The position numbers and the translations under genes were made by a program. This document shows positions 1 to 6,053 of a DNA stretch of 9,132 nucleotides, one piece after another; within the stretch, counting starts at the first letter, position 1, and each line of letters begins with the position of its first letter. The stretch lies in assembly GCA_030746295.1 (NCBI GenBank), contig JASLMY010000203.1:1-9132 (forward strand). Reading direction: 5' to 3'. This DNA is from Alphaproteobacteria bacterium. GTDB lineage: Bacteria; Pseudomonadota; Alphaproteobacteria; GCA-2731375. The notes below the pieces were generated by a model, which saw only the letters and a list, made by a program, of their open reading frames with translations, had not been told where the DNA came from and did not search any database.

Positions 1-1
1 A

Positions 2-3000
2 CAAGCCGCCGCATATTTCATCGCCCTCATCGTTATTTCGCTGATGATCTTGACATTGCTCGGACTGGCGCTGGCGAGCCAGTGGCGCGCCGCCGAGGCG
101 CGCGATCTGGCGCTACGAAAGTCCGAGGACGCCAACGAGGCCTTGAAAGAAAGCGAGGCCCGCTTTCGCGATTTCGCCGAATCTTCCTCCGATTGGTTCT
201 GGGAGACGGACCAAAGCCATCGCATCAAGTTCGTCACCGGCAAGAGGGAGAGGTTCGTCGGCGGCAGCTTCGATGACGTGACAGGTAAGCCGCGATGGGA
301 GATTTACGGAGCGGATGTCGAAAACGATGATCTTTGGCGCGCCCATCGCCAAGACCTGGAGGCGCATCGCCCTTTCAGGGGCTTCGAGTTTCACTACGAC
401 CATGAGGACGGCACACGCAGCTATCGCAGCGTCAGCGGGGTGCCGGTCCTCGATGCCTCGGGCGACTTTCAGGGCTATCGCGGCACCTCGACGGACATCA
501 CCGAGCAGAGAGAGGCGGAGCGAGCCCTGAGGGAGAGCGAGGCGCGGTTCAAGAGCTTTGCCGAGTCCGCTTCCGACTGGTTCTGGGAGATGGACAGGAA
601 TCTTCGCTTCACCTTCGCATCGGAGCGCTATTTCGAGATCACCGGCTTTCGTCGGGAGGACAGAATCGGCAAGACCCGGGCTCCGGATCTCGATACGGAT
701 TATCCCGACGTCGATGCCGTGAAATGGGCCGCCCATCAGGCGGACCTGGAAGCCCGGAGGCCTTTCCGCAACTTCGAGTACGCCTCGAAGTCTCCCAGCG
801 GCGAGGTTCGACATTTCCAGATAAGCGGAAGTCCGGTGTTCGACGACGAGGGGAATTTTCTCGGCTATCGCGGCACCGGCACCGACATCTCCGCCTTGAA
901 GGAACGAGAGCACGCGCTGCGGCAAAGCGAGCAGCGCTTCCGTGATCTTGCCGAAGGCTCGATCCAGGGCATCGTCGTGCACCGGAACTTCAAGCCGCTA
1001 TTCGTCAATCGTGCTTTCGCGCGATTGTTCGGCTACTCGGCCGAGGAAATCCTCGAAATGGAGACGACGCTCGGCCTCTTCACCCCAAGCCAACGGTCCC
1101 GGCTGGAGCGCTACGACGAGGCCCGCTCGAAGGGAGAGCCAGCGCCGACCCGGTTCGAAATGGAAGGACTGCGAAAGGACGGCTCCACGATCTGGCTCGA
1201 CAGCTTGGTCGGGGCCGTCGAATGGGGTGGCGTCCCCGCCACCCAAGGCACCGTCATCGAGATCACCGACCGCAAGCGAAACCAGGAGGCGCTAGAGCTT
1301 CGCGACCGGCAACTGAGGGAGGCGCAACGCATCGGCCACATCGGACATTGGACCTGGCACGTGGCCAGCAACCGCTTCGATGTCTCGGACGAATACAGGC
1401 GCATTTTTGGCTTCGAGCCAGACACCGAGTTGACGATCGAGGCTGTCACCGAGACCTTCCACGAGGACGATAGAGAAAAGATGCTGCGGGACCGCGACGG
1501 CGCGGTGAAGGATGGCAAGGGTTATGACTATGCCTTACGAATCCGGTGGCGCGACGGGACGCTACGCTACGTCGAAGGCCGCGCCGAGGCGATCCTCGAC
1601 GAGGGTGGCCGGGTCACGGGCTTCTTCGGCGTCACTCAAGACGTAACGGCGAGCAGGCTCGCGGAACAAGAAAGCGAGCGCCTGATAAGCGCGATCGAGC
1701 ACCTATCCGAAGGCATCGCGCTTCTCGATGCCAAGGACCGGCTCGTCGTTTGCAACGAGCCGTTCCGAGAGCTCGCCGGTGTCGGCGGGCATCTGCTGGT
1801 TCCCGGCATGTCCTACGAGAACTTCTTGCGCGGCAGCATCGAGCTGGGCGCCATTCCGGCAGCGGCAGCCGACCCGGAAGGATGGCTTGCCTATCGAATG
1901 GGGCATCATCGCGGGCCCGGGGGCTCGCTGGAGATCGTTCGAGAGCAAAAGCACATACTGGTGAAGGAGGAGCGGCTTCCGAACGGAGAAACCGCGATCA
2001 TCGTCTTCGATATCACCGATCAAAAGCAACGCGAGGAGCAGCTTCGGCAAGCCCAGAAGATGGAGGCCGTCGGCCAGTTGACGGGCGGCGTGGCGCACGA
2101 CTTCAACAATCTGTTGGCGATCATTCAAGGCAACATCTCGTTCCTCGACCGGAAGCTCGAGGACGGCAGCGAGCTCAAGGCGCTGACGGCGCCGGCCTTG
2201 CGGGCCACGCGACGCGGCGCATCGCTGACCCGTCGCCTGTTGGCGTTTTCGCGTCAGCAGACCCTCGATGTCGAGGCGGTCGACCTGGGCGACCTCCTGC
2301 ACGGCCTCGAGGACATGCTGGCGCGAAGCCTGGGCGAGGATATCTCATTGGAGATCGCTGCCGAGGCCGAGCTTTGGCCCTGCGAGGCGGATGCGGGTCA
2401 GCTCGAGCAGGCGGTCATCAACCTGGCCAACAACGCCCGCGACGCGATGCCGGAGGGCGGCACGCTTCGTTTCGAGGCAGCGAACCTCGCCTTGCTGGAT
2501 TCGGGCGCCGCCAGAGAGGTGGATCTTCCGCCGGGCGAATACGTGGTGCTTACCGCGACCGATGCCGGGTCGGGCATCTTGCCGACGCTCATCGACAAGA
2601 TATTCGATCCTTTCTTCACGACCAAGGACATCGGAAAAGGATCGGGTCTCGGTCTCTCCATGGTCTATGGCTTCGTCGAGCAGTTGGGGGGCCGCATAAC
2701 CGCAAGGTCGAAGGCGGGCGAGGGCGCCACCTTCAGCCTTTATCTGCCACGCTTCGACAGAGGGGAGACGGTCGAGAGCACGCCGGCCACCGACCCGCCC
2801 AGTGCCGCCACCGGGGAAACCGTGCTCGTCGTAGAGGACGATATCGACCTTCAAACCACGACGAGGATGCTGCTCGTCGACCTGGGCTACAAGGTCATTG
2901 TGGCGAGCTCGGGTCCGGAGGCCTTGCTGCACCTAGCGGCGGAGCCGATCGACCTGTTGTTGACCGACGTGGTCCTGCCCGACGGCATGAACGGCCCGGA

Positions 3001-3193
3001 GGTCGCGCGAAAGGCGCATCAACGGCTTCCTTCGCTGAAGGTCGTCTACATGTCCGGCTACACCGGAGATGTTCTGAGACGGCACGACGATCTCGACGAC
3101 GGAACGGTGTTGATTCGCAAGCCCTTCGAAGTCGAGGAATTGTCGAGGCTGCTCCGCCAGGTGCTCGATGGCCATAGGCTACAGAGAGCGTAG
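2..3193 (+). CDS. Multi-PAS hybrid sensor histidine kinase with C-terminal receiver domain (5' end outside window)
   Basis: This is a membrane-linked two-component sensor that autophosphorylates on histidine and passes the phosphate to its own receiver domain. The frame is open from base 2, and the bases up to about 85 encode a hydrophobic helix ending in ASQW. Met at 44 is therefore inside a transmembrane segment and is not the true start. Numbered from that Met, the domains are PAS1 about 40-152, PAS2 about 165-282, PAS3 about 295-410, PAS4 about 425-537 and a weaker PAS5 about 547-660. The H-box [11 protein letters not shown] follows, with phospho-His685. The ATPase domain has an N-box ([11 protein letters not shown]), a G1 box (DAGSG from Asp840) and a G2 box (GKGSGLGLS, about 864-872). 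The receiver starts near 925, with acidic residues Asp932 and Asp933, acceptor Asp975, Ser1004 and Lys1026. The H-box resembles NtrB/FixL-like kinases. The ligand is unknown, and no DNA-binding partner is in the window. By eye its third positions are less GC-rich than those of the genes to the right. Confidence 0.95.
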   Translation, partial: QAAAYFIALIVISLMILTLLGLALASQWRAAEARDLALRKSEDANEALKESEARFRDFAESSSDWFWETDQSHRIKFVTGKRERFVGGSFDDVTGKPRWEIYGADVENDDLWRAHRQDLEAHRPFRGFEFHYDHEDGTRSYRSVSGVPVLDASGDFQGYRGTSTDITEQREAERALRESEARFKSFAESASDWFWEMDRNLRFTFASERYFEITGFRREDRIGKTRAPDLDTDYPDVDAVKWAAHQADLEARRPFRNFEYASKSPSGEVRHFQISGSPVFDDEGNFLGYRGTGTDISALKEREHALRQSEQRFRDLAEGSIQGIVVHRNFKPLFVNRAFARLFGYSAEEILEMETTLGLFTPSQRSRLERYDEARSKGEPAPTRFEMEGLRKDGSTIWLDSLVGAVEWGGVPATQGTVIEITDRKRNQEALELRDRQLREAQRIGHIGHWTWHVASNRFDVSDEYRRIFGFEPDTELTIEAVTETFHEDDREKMLRDRDGAVKDGKGYDYALRIRWRDGTLRYVEGRAEAILDEGGRVTGFFGVTQDVTASRLAEQESERLISAIEHLSEGIALLDAKDRLVVCNEPFRELAGVGGHLLVPGMSYENFLRGSIELGAIPAAAADPEGWLAYRMGHHRGPGGSLEIVREQKHILVKEERLPNGETAIIVFDITDQKQREEQLRQAQKMEAVGQLTGGVAHDFNNLLAIIQGNISFLDRKLEDGSELKALTAPALRATRRGASLTRRLLAFSRQQTLDVEAVDLGDLLHGLEDMLARSLGEDISLEIAAEAELWPCEADAGQLEQAVINLANNARDAMPEGGTLRFEAANLALLDSGAAREVDLPPGEYVVLTATDAGSGILPTLIDKIFDPFFTTKDIGKGSGLGLSMVYGFVEQLGGRITARSKAGEGATFSLYLPRFDRGETVESTPATDPPSAATGETVLVVEDDIDLQTTTRMLLVDLGYKVIVASSGPEALLHLAAEPIDLLLTDVVLPDGMNGPEVARKAHQRLPSLKVVYMSGYTGDVLRRHDDLDDGTVLIRKPFEVEELSRLLRQVLDGHRLQRA

Positions 3194-3213
3194 GGAGGGG
3201 TAGGGCAGTTCTC

Positions 3214-3238
3214 CGGCTGCGGCTCGCGACCGCTGCCG
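3214..3238 (+). terminator. Possible weak hairpin after the kinase gene
   Basis: CGGCTGCGG at 3214-3222 pairs with CCGCTGCCG at 3230-3238 across a 7-base loop, with one T-T mismatch in the middle of the stem. It lies 21 bp after the kinase stop. There is no T-run downstream, so it is not a classical intrinsic terminator. It could be a Rho-type end or chance pairing in GC-rich sequence. Confidence 0.2.
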
Positions 3239-3305
3239 CCTTGGCCCAAAGCTGCTCGGCCGCCCAGGCGTGGTAGCGCGCCAGCGTCGCCAGTCGGCTC
3301 TTCAT
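3228..3305 (-). pseudogene. Truncated 5' remnant of a DinB-family gene
   Basis: An ATG at 3305-3303 opens a frame reading MKSRLATLARYHAWAAEQ and then LWAKAAAV. The core LARYHAWAAEQLWAKAAA matches the N-terminal helix typical of DinB/YfiT-like four-helix proteins (usual form LARYNAWAN.RL). Resemblance stops after about 26 codons. The frame then runs into the complement of the kinase tail as low-complexity Arg/Ser/Pro sequence, and the metal-binding histidines of the family, which lie further along, are missing. Intact members are about 150-170 aa. I looked in the other minus-strand frames for a continuation and found none, so a simple frameshift is unlikely. The start lies 9 bp after the stop of the 66-aa gene, with a GAGGGG ribosome-binding-like sequence at that stop, as expected of a former two-gene operon. 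Family assignment rests on a short stretch. Confidence 0.55.
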
Positions 3306-3314
3306 GGCTCGTGC

Positions 3315-3515
3315 CTACCCCTCGCCGGGCTGGTACTCGTTCGAGGCGACGACGGCGTCGTGCAACAACTCGTCGGTGATCATCCGGGTCAGGGTGGCGA
3401 CCGCGTCGACCGGGTAGGCCGGTGAGGACTCGTCCCCGAACTTGCCGGCGGCCACCAGCCCCGCCGCCGCCTCGATGCAACTGCCGATCAGGATAGCCCT
3501 GCGATTGTCAGCCAT
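3315..3515 (-). CDS. Small conserved-looking protein of unknown function (66 aa)
   Basis: I do not recognise this protein. The chosen ATG at 3515 gives MADNRRAILIGSCIEAAAGL at the N-terminus and is preceded by GAGGGAGAGAGG five bases upstream, a strong ribosome binding site. An upstream in-frame ATG at 3548 (MFHRFRGREVE) would add 11 residues that overlap that site, so it is less likely. The product is soluble-looking, Ala-rich and mildly acidic, with two probable helices (about residues 7-22 and 33-50) and an acidic tail ending in QPGEG. It lies 9 bp upstream of the DinB remnant in the same direction, so the two were probably co-transcribed. A candidate promoter is at 3556-3586. Reality is supported by the ribosome binding site, the neighbour spacing and the absence of another gene on either strand here. 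Confidence 0.65.
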   Translation of the reverse strand: MADNRRAILIGSCIEAAAGLVAAGKFGDESSPAYPVDAVATLTRMITDELLHDAVVASNEYQPGEG

Positions 3516-3555
3516 CTCGACCTCTCTCCCTCTGAAACGATGGAACAAGGTGGTG

Positions 3556-3586
3556 ATGATAGCAGCAGACCACCCTCGCCCATCAA
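3556..3586 (-). promoter_or_regulatory. Candidate sigma70-type promoter for the 66-aa gene
   Basis: On the minus strand, TATCAT at 3561-3556 matches the -10 consensus at 5 of 6 positions, and TTGATG at 3586-3581 matches the -35 consensus at 4 of 6. The spacer is 19 bp, slightly long. The predicted transcript would start about 30-40 bases before the ATG at 3515. The site lies in the 152-bp divergent gap (3516-3667), which should also hold the promoter of the plus-strand hydrolase. For that gene I see only a weak -10-like TACGAT near 3616 with no good -35. Confidence 0.35.
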
Positions 3587-3667
3587 GGCCGTGGTCGTCG
3601 CGGGCCGGCTTCGGCTACGATGCAGCCGATCGGTCCAGAGGGGCCGCGGACCAGGGGAGGATCGGAG

Positions 3668-4327
3668 ATGGGAGAGACGATCAATTTTGCATGTCCGGGC
3701 GGTGGCAGCGGCTCGGGCCATCTGGCGACGGCGGCGGGCGCCCGCGCCGGGATCGTCGTGATCCAGGAATGGTGGGGCCTGAACGACCAGATCCGCGGCG
3801 TCGCCGACCGCTTTGCGGCGGCCGGCTACTCGGCCCTGGCGCCCGACCTATACGACGGCCGGATCACCCAAGAGCCCGACGAGGCCAACCACATGATGTC
3901 GGGCCTCGACTGGGTCGGCGCCACCGAGGTCGAGGTCCAGGGCGCCGTCCAGCACCTGAAGGCGAGTTGTGACAGGGTCGCGGTCATGGGCTTTTGCATG
4001 GGCGGGGCGCTGACGGTGATCGCCGGCGTCAAGTTGCCCGAGTGCGACGCGGCGGTCTGCTACTACGGCATCCCGCCGATCGAGCAGGCCGACCCGGCCG
4101 CCATGCGGGTGCCTTTCCAGGGCCATTTCGCCAACCAGGACGACTGGTGCACGCCGGCGGCGGCGGACGCCTTGGAGACGGCGCTGGCCGGCACTGGCGC
4201 TGCTTTCGAGATGCACCGCTACGAGGCCCAGCACGGCTTCTTCAACGAAACCGTCGCTGCCCACGACGCGGCCGCCGCCGCCCTGTCATGGGAGCGCACG
4301 CTGGCCTTCCTCGGCACACATCTCTGA
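3668..4327 (+). CDS. Dienelactone hydrolase family protein
   Basis: This is a predicted cytoplasmic alpha/beta-hydrolase of the dienelactone hydrolase family, whose known members open enol-lactones in chloroaromatic and related ring-cleavage pathways. With 219 aa it is close to the usual 220-240 aa. ATG at 3668 is chosen because GGGGAGGATCGGAG sits just before it; an in-frame ATG at 3620 lacks such a site. The nucleophile elbow GFCMGG places Cys110 where the family has its catalytic cysteine. Asp158 (or adjacent Asp159, in NQDDW) and His189 (in QHGFFN) complete the triad, and Glu34 in QEWWGLN matches the family's conserved glutamate that holds the resting cysteine. There is no signal peptide. 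The aldolase/adducin gene follows after 95 bp on the same strand. The real substrate is unknown: many family members are general carboxylesterases, and no chlorocatechol pathway genes are nearby. Confidence 0.92.
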   Translation: MGETINFACPGGGSGSGHLATAAGARAGIVVIQEWWGLNDQIRGVADRFAAAGYSALAPDLYDGRITQEPDEANHMMSGLDWVGATEVEVQGAVQHLKASCDRVAVMGFCMGGALTVIAGVKLPECDAAVCYYGIPPIEQADPAAMRVPFQGHFANQDDWCTPAAADALETALAGTGAAFEMHRYEAQHGFFNETVAAHDAAAAALSWERTLAFLGTHL

Positions 4328-4422
4328 GACGAACGGACGGAGGCTGGACCAGCCAGGCTGCCGGTGGCATGTTTCGAGGTGCCGGCGAGCCGGCGCAGAC
4401 CGGGTGAAGGGGAGACGGGGAC

Positions 4423-5202
4423 ATGAACGTCGCGACGACGGAAGCGAAACGGGCGCAGACCGAGGAGGCCCGGTGGCAGGCGCGGGTCGATCTGGCGGCC
4501 GCACACCGGCTGGCGGTGATGCACGGCTTCCACGAAGGCATCTTCAACCACCTGACGCTCGCCGTGCCGGGCACGGATGGCCGCTACTACCAAATCCCTT
4601 TCGGCCTGCACTGGTCGGAGGTGACGGCGAGCTCGTTCATGGAGGTCGGCTTCGACGGCACGCTTCTGGCCGGCGAGGGTGAGATCGAGCAGTCCTGCTA
4701 TTGTATCCACGCCCCGATCCACCGGCTGGCGCCGGGGGCGGCGGCGGTGTTCCACACCCATATGCCCTATGCCAGCGCCCTGGCACGGCTCGAGGACCCG
4801 CAGATCCTGCCGATCGGCCAGACCGAGATCGGCGTCATGATCGAGACCACCTACGACATGACCTATACGGGCCCCGCCTTCGACCCGGCCGAGGGCGAGC
4901 GCCTGGCCGGCGTGTTGGGCGACGCCAAGATCCTGATCATGGCCAACCACGGCGTCGCCACGGTGGGTGCCACGGTGGCCGAGGCCTATGACCGCCTCTA
5001 CTACGTCGAGCGGGTGGCGCAGGTGCAGCTCTACGCCATGTGGACCGGACGGCCGTTGAAGCCATTGCCGCAAGACGTCGTCGACGAGACCGTGAGGTGC
5101 TTCCGGAACTCACCAGCCTACGGCGGCAAGTCCAGCGCCGCCCACCACTTCGATGCGTTGAAACGGATCCTCGACCGGAACGAGCCCGACTACCGCGACT
5201 GA
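4423..5202 (+). CDS. Class II aldolase/adducin family protein
   Basis: This is a 259-aa protein of the class II aldolase/adducin fold, a zinc-dependent family that includes L-fuculose- and L-ribulose-5-phosphate enzymes. The metal site is visible: His111 and His113 in VFHTHMPYASALA, and His176 in MANHGVATVG. Aligned without gaps through the conserved His96, the position of the catalytic Glu of fuculose aldolase (Glu73 there) is Cys92 here. The protein therefore belongs to the adducin-like subgroup whose reaction is mostly undefined. The usual N-terminal GN-(I/L)-S motif appears as FNHLTLAVPG. The start is supported by GGGGAGACGGGG directly before ATG. The 95-bp gap from the hydrolase gene holds a small hairpin (GGCTG/CAGCC, 4342-4354) and no clear promoter, so the two may share a transcript. 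The stop overlaps the end of the convergent SpeD-like gene by 13 bp. Confidence 0.92.
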   Translation: MNVATTEAKRAQTEEARWQARVDLAAAHRLAVMHGFHEGIFNHLTLAVPGTDGRYYQIPFGLHWSEVTASSFMEVGFDGTLLAGEGEIEQSCYCIHAPIHRLAPGAAAVFHTHMPYASALARLEDPQILPIGQTEIGVMIETTYDMTYTGPAFDPAEGERLAGVLGDAKILIMANHGVATVGATVAEAYDRLYYVERVAQVQLYAMWTGRPLKPLPQDVVDETVRCFRNSPAYGGKSSAAHHFDALKRILDRNEPDYRD

Positions 5203-5591
5203 AGGCGGCGGGCCTCTCCGTCGTTGGCGGCGTCTGCGAGCGGCGGTGCCTGGCGCTCCTGGTAGGAGGTCGCGCAGGCCCGGGGTGCGAAATGGCGGTC
5301 GATCACCGCCTGCACGGTCTCGACGTCGAAGCGCTTGCACGAGAAGACGTCGATATACGCCTCGCGCGAATGGTCGCAGAAGTGGCCGGCGATGTTCGAG
5401 GTCTCGATCAGCTGCACGAGCGTATAGCCCGTCACCTTCGGGTCGTCGCCGAACCGCACGGTCAACGGCGCCCCATGCGCGCGCATGCCGAGGGCGTCGA
5501 CCAGATCGGCCGAAAACGCCCTGAGCGCCGTCTCGTTCGAGATGTTCTCGTTGCAGCCGGCGCAATCGATGCCCAGATGGTATCCCCACAT
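5190..5591 (-). CDS. S-adenosylmethionine decarboxylase-like protein (SpeD family, atypical cleavage site)
   Basis: This 133-aa protein belongs to the SpeD fold; bacterial SpeD makes decarboxylated S-adenosylmethionine for spermidine synthesis after cleaving itself to create a pyruvoyl group. The core VQLIETSNIAGHF...AYIDVFSC aligns without gaps to the Thermotoga maritima-type enzyme (about 130 aa). Ser65 falls on the pyruvoyl-forming serine (Ser63 there), and His70 and Cys85 fall on the processing histidine and catalytic cysteine (His68, Cys83). Two positions differ: the Glu before the serine is Thr64, with Glu63 one residue earlier, and the following His is Asn66. The N-terminus has an extra DCAGC cysteine pair (Cys10, Cys13). 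The start at 5591 has AGAAGGG eight bases upstream. No spermidine synthase or amino-acid decarboxylase is nearby. It could be a true AdoMet decarboxylase, a repurposed ornithine or arginine decarboxylase, or an unprocessed paralogue. The family call is firm; the substrate is open. Confidence 0.85.
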   Translation of the reverse strand: MWGYHLGIDCAGCNENISNETALRAFSADLVDALGMRAHGAPLTVRFGDDPKVTGYTLVQLIETSNIAGHFCDHSREAYIDVFSCKRFDVETVQAVIDRHFAPRACATSYQERQAPPLADAANDGEARRLQSR

Positions 5592-5711
5592 CGGCGCGAC
5601 CCTTCTTCCGTGGTGCGACGCAACCCCAAGCTCATGCCAGGGACAGAAACGCTATCTCTCTCAAAACCGAGCAATCGGCAATAGGAAATGTGCATCGGCG
5701 CGAGATTTTTC
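5592..5711 (-). promoter_or_regulatory. AT-richer leader between the two minus-strand genes
   Basis: This 120-bp gap is visibly richer in A and T than its surroundings, especially 5640-5715, which suits a promoter for the SpeD-like gene. A very weak minus-strand pair is TTGCCG (5681-5676) with GAGATA (5658-5653) at 17-bp spacing; the -10 match is poor. A short GAGA/TCTC palindrome around a run of A/T lies at 5702-5713, near the end of the upstream gene. No convincing terminator or riboswitch is seen. Confidence 0.25.
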
Positions 5712-5900
5712 TCAGCCGCAGCGGCGGCAACGGATGCGGCCGAAGATCTCCTCCCAGTCGCCGTCGGTGGCGGCGTAGTCGAGCAAGCAGCGCAGCGCCT
5801 TCGAGGCATCGGGCAACTTGTAGCGCTCGGTCACGGTCTTCAGCATCTCGTGCGCGTCAGGATGAATCTCGAACGCAATCTCGACCTTGATGCCCGCCAT
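5712..5900 (-). CDS. Small ribbon-helix-helix-like protein with C-terminal CxxC (62 aa)
   Basis: Not recognised by name. The N-terminal strand (KVEIAFEIHP) followed by two helices (about residues 15-27 and 32-43, with DASKALRCLLDYAA as the second) has the layout of a ribbon-helix-helix DNA-binding domain. It carries an added C-terminal tail EEIFGRIRCRRCG with a Cys-x-x-Cys pair that could bind metal or be redox-active. ATG at 5900 is supported by GGGGAGGGACGG about 6-17 bases upstream. It lies 120 bp upstream of the SpeD-like gene on the same strand, so it may be its regulator or simply a co-directional neighbour, and faces the CoxL-type gene across 153 bp. RHH antitoxins are similar in size, but no toxin gene is adjacent. 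The fold is inferred from the residue pattern only. Confidence 0.7.
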   Translation of the reverse strand: MAGIKVEIAFEIHPDAHEMLKTVTERYKLPDASKALRCLLDYAATDGDWEEIFGRIRCRRCG

Positions 5901-6053
5901 TTCTCACCGTCCCTCCCCTGGTTTTCGCAAGCCGCCGTTGGGCGCAGCCAGGATAGCGCCACCGATTGGCGGCGGCCATACGTCGGCTCTCGACGAGGTG
6001 CCCGCGATCGGCTTTGATAGGCGCCGGCCCAGGGGCACGAGGGAAGGACGGGG
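5901..6053. promoter_or_regulatory. Divergent intergenic region between the RHH-like and CoxL-type genes
   Basis: This 153-bp gap separates genes transcribed away from each other, so it should hold promoters for both. It ends in strong ribosome binding sites on both sides (GAGGGAAGGACGGGG before 6054; GGGGAGGGACGG before 5900 on the other strand). The best -10-like word is TATCCT on the minus strand near 5951-5956, without a good -35. No clear operator palindrome stands out. Confidence 0.35.

Larger units (their letters stand above)
3195..3323. repeat. 10-bp inverted repeat flanking the DinB remnant
   Basis: GAGGGGTAGG at 3195-3204, just after the kinase stop, is repeated perfectly in inverted orientation at 3314-3323, where it overlaps the stop codon of the 66-aa gene. 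The two arms bracket the DinB remnant. They could be the scar of a rearrangement, or a chance match between purine-rich ribosome-binding-like sequences. No transposase or longer terminal repeat accompanies them. Confidence 0.3.

Noticed and set aside
113..982. Minus-strand open frame (289 aa) opposite the kinase PAS region
   Set aside because: It lies entirely opposite well-supported PAS domains and shows no motif of its own.
44..3193. Kinase start at the ATG at 44
   Set aside because: The frame stays open to the window edge and the codons before 44 encode the first half of a membrane helix, so this Met is internal.
3620..3667. Earlier in-frame ATG for the hydrolase gene
   Set aside because: It would add 16 residues that include the strong ribosome binding site of the ATG at 3668, and the protein already has normal family length from 3668.
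3442..3972. Plus-strand open frame (176 aa) across the divergent gap and the start of the hydrolase gene
   Set aside because: It overlaps the hydrolase in another frame, becomes Arg/Gly/Pro-rich and has no ribosome binding site that competes with 3668.
4342..4354. Hairpin GGCTG/CAGCC in the hydrolase-aldolase gap as a terminator or riboswitch
   Set aside because: Only five base pairs, no T-run and no recognised aptamer pattern; it is within what chance gives in GC-rich DNA.
4219..5073. Long minus-strand open frame (284 aa) opposite the aldolase/adducin gene
   Set aside because: Its translation is rich in Arg, His and Gly without a recognisable domain, and the opposite strand encodes a clear family protein; such frames are common in GC-rich DNA.
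5712..5900. Toxin-antitoxin antitoxin gene
   Set aside because: The size and RHH-like pattern fit, but the next gene on the same strand is 120 bp away and is SpeD-like, not a toxin.
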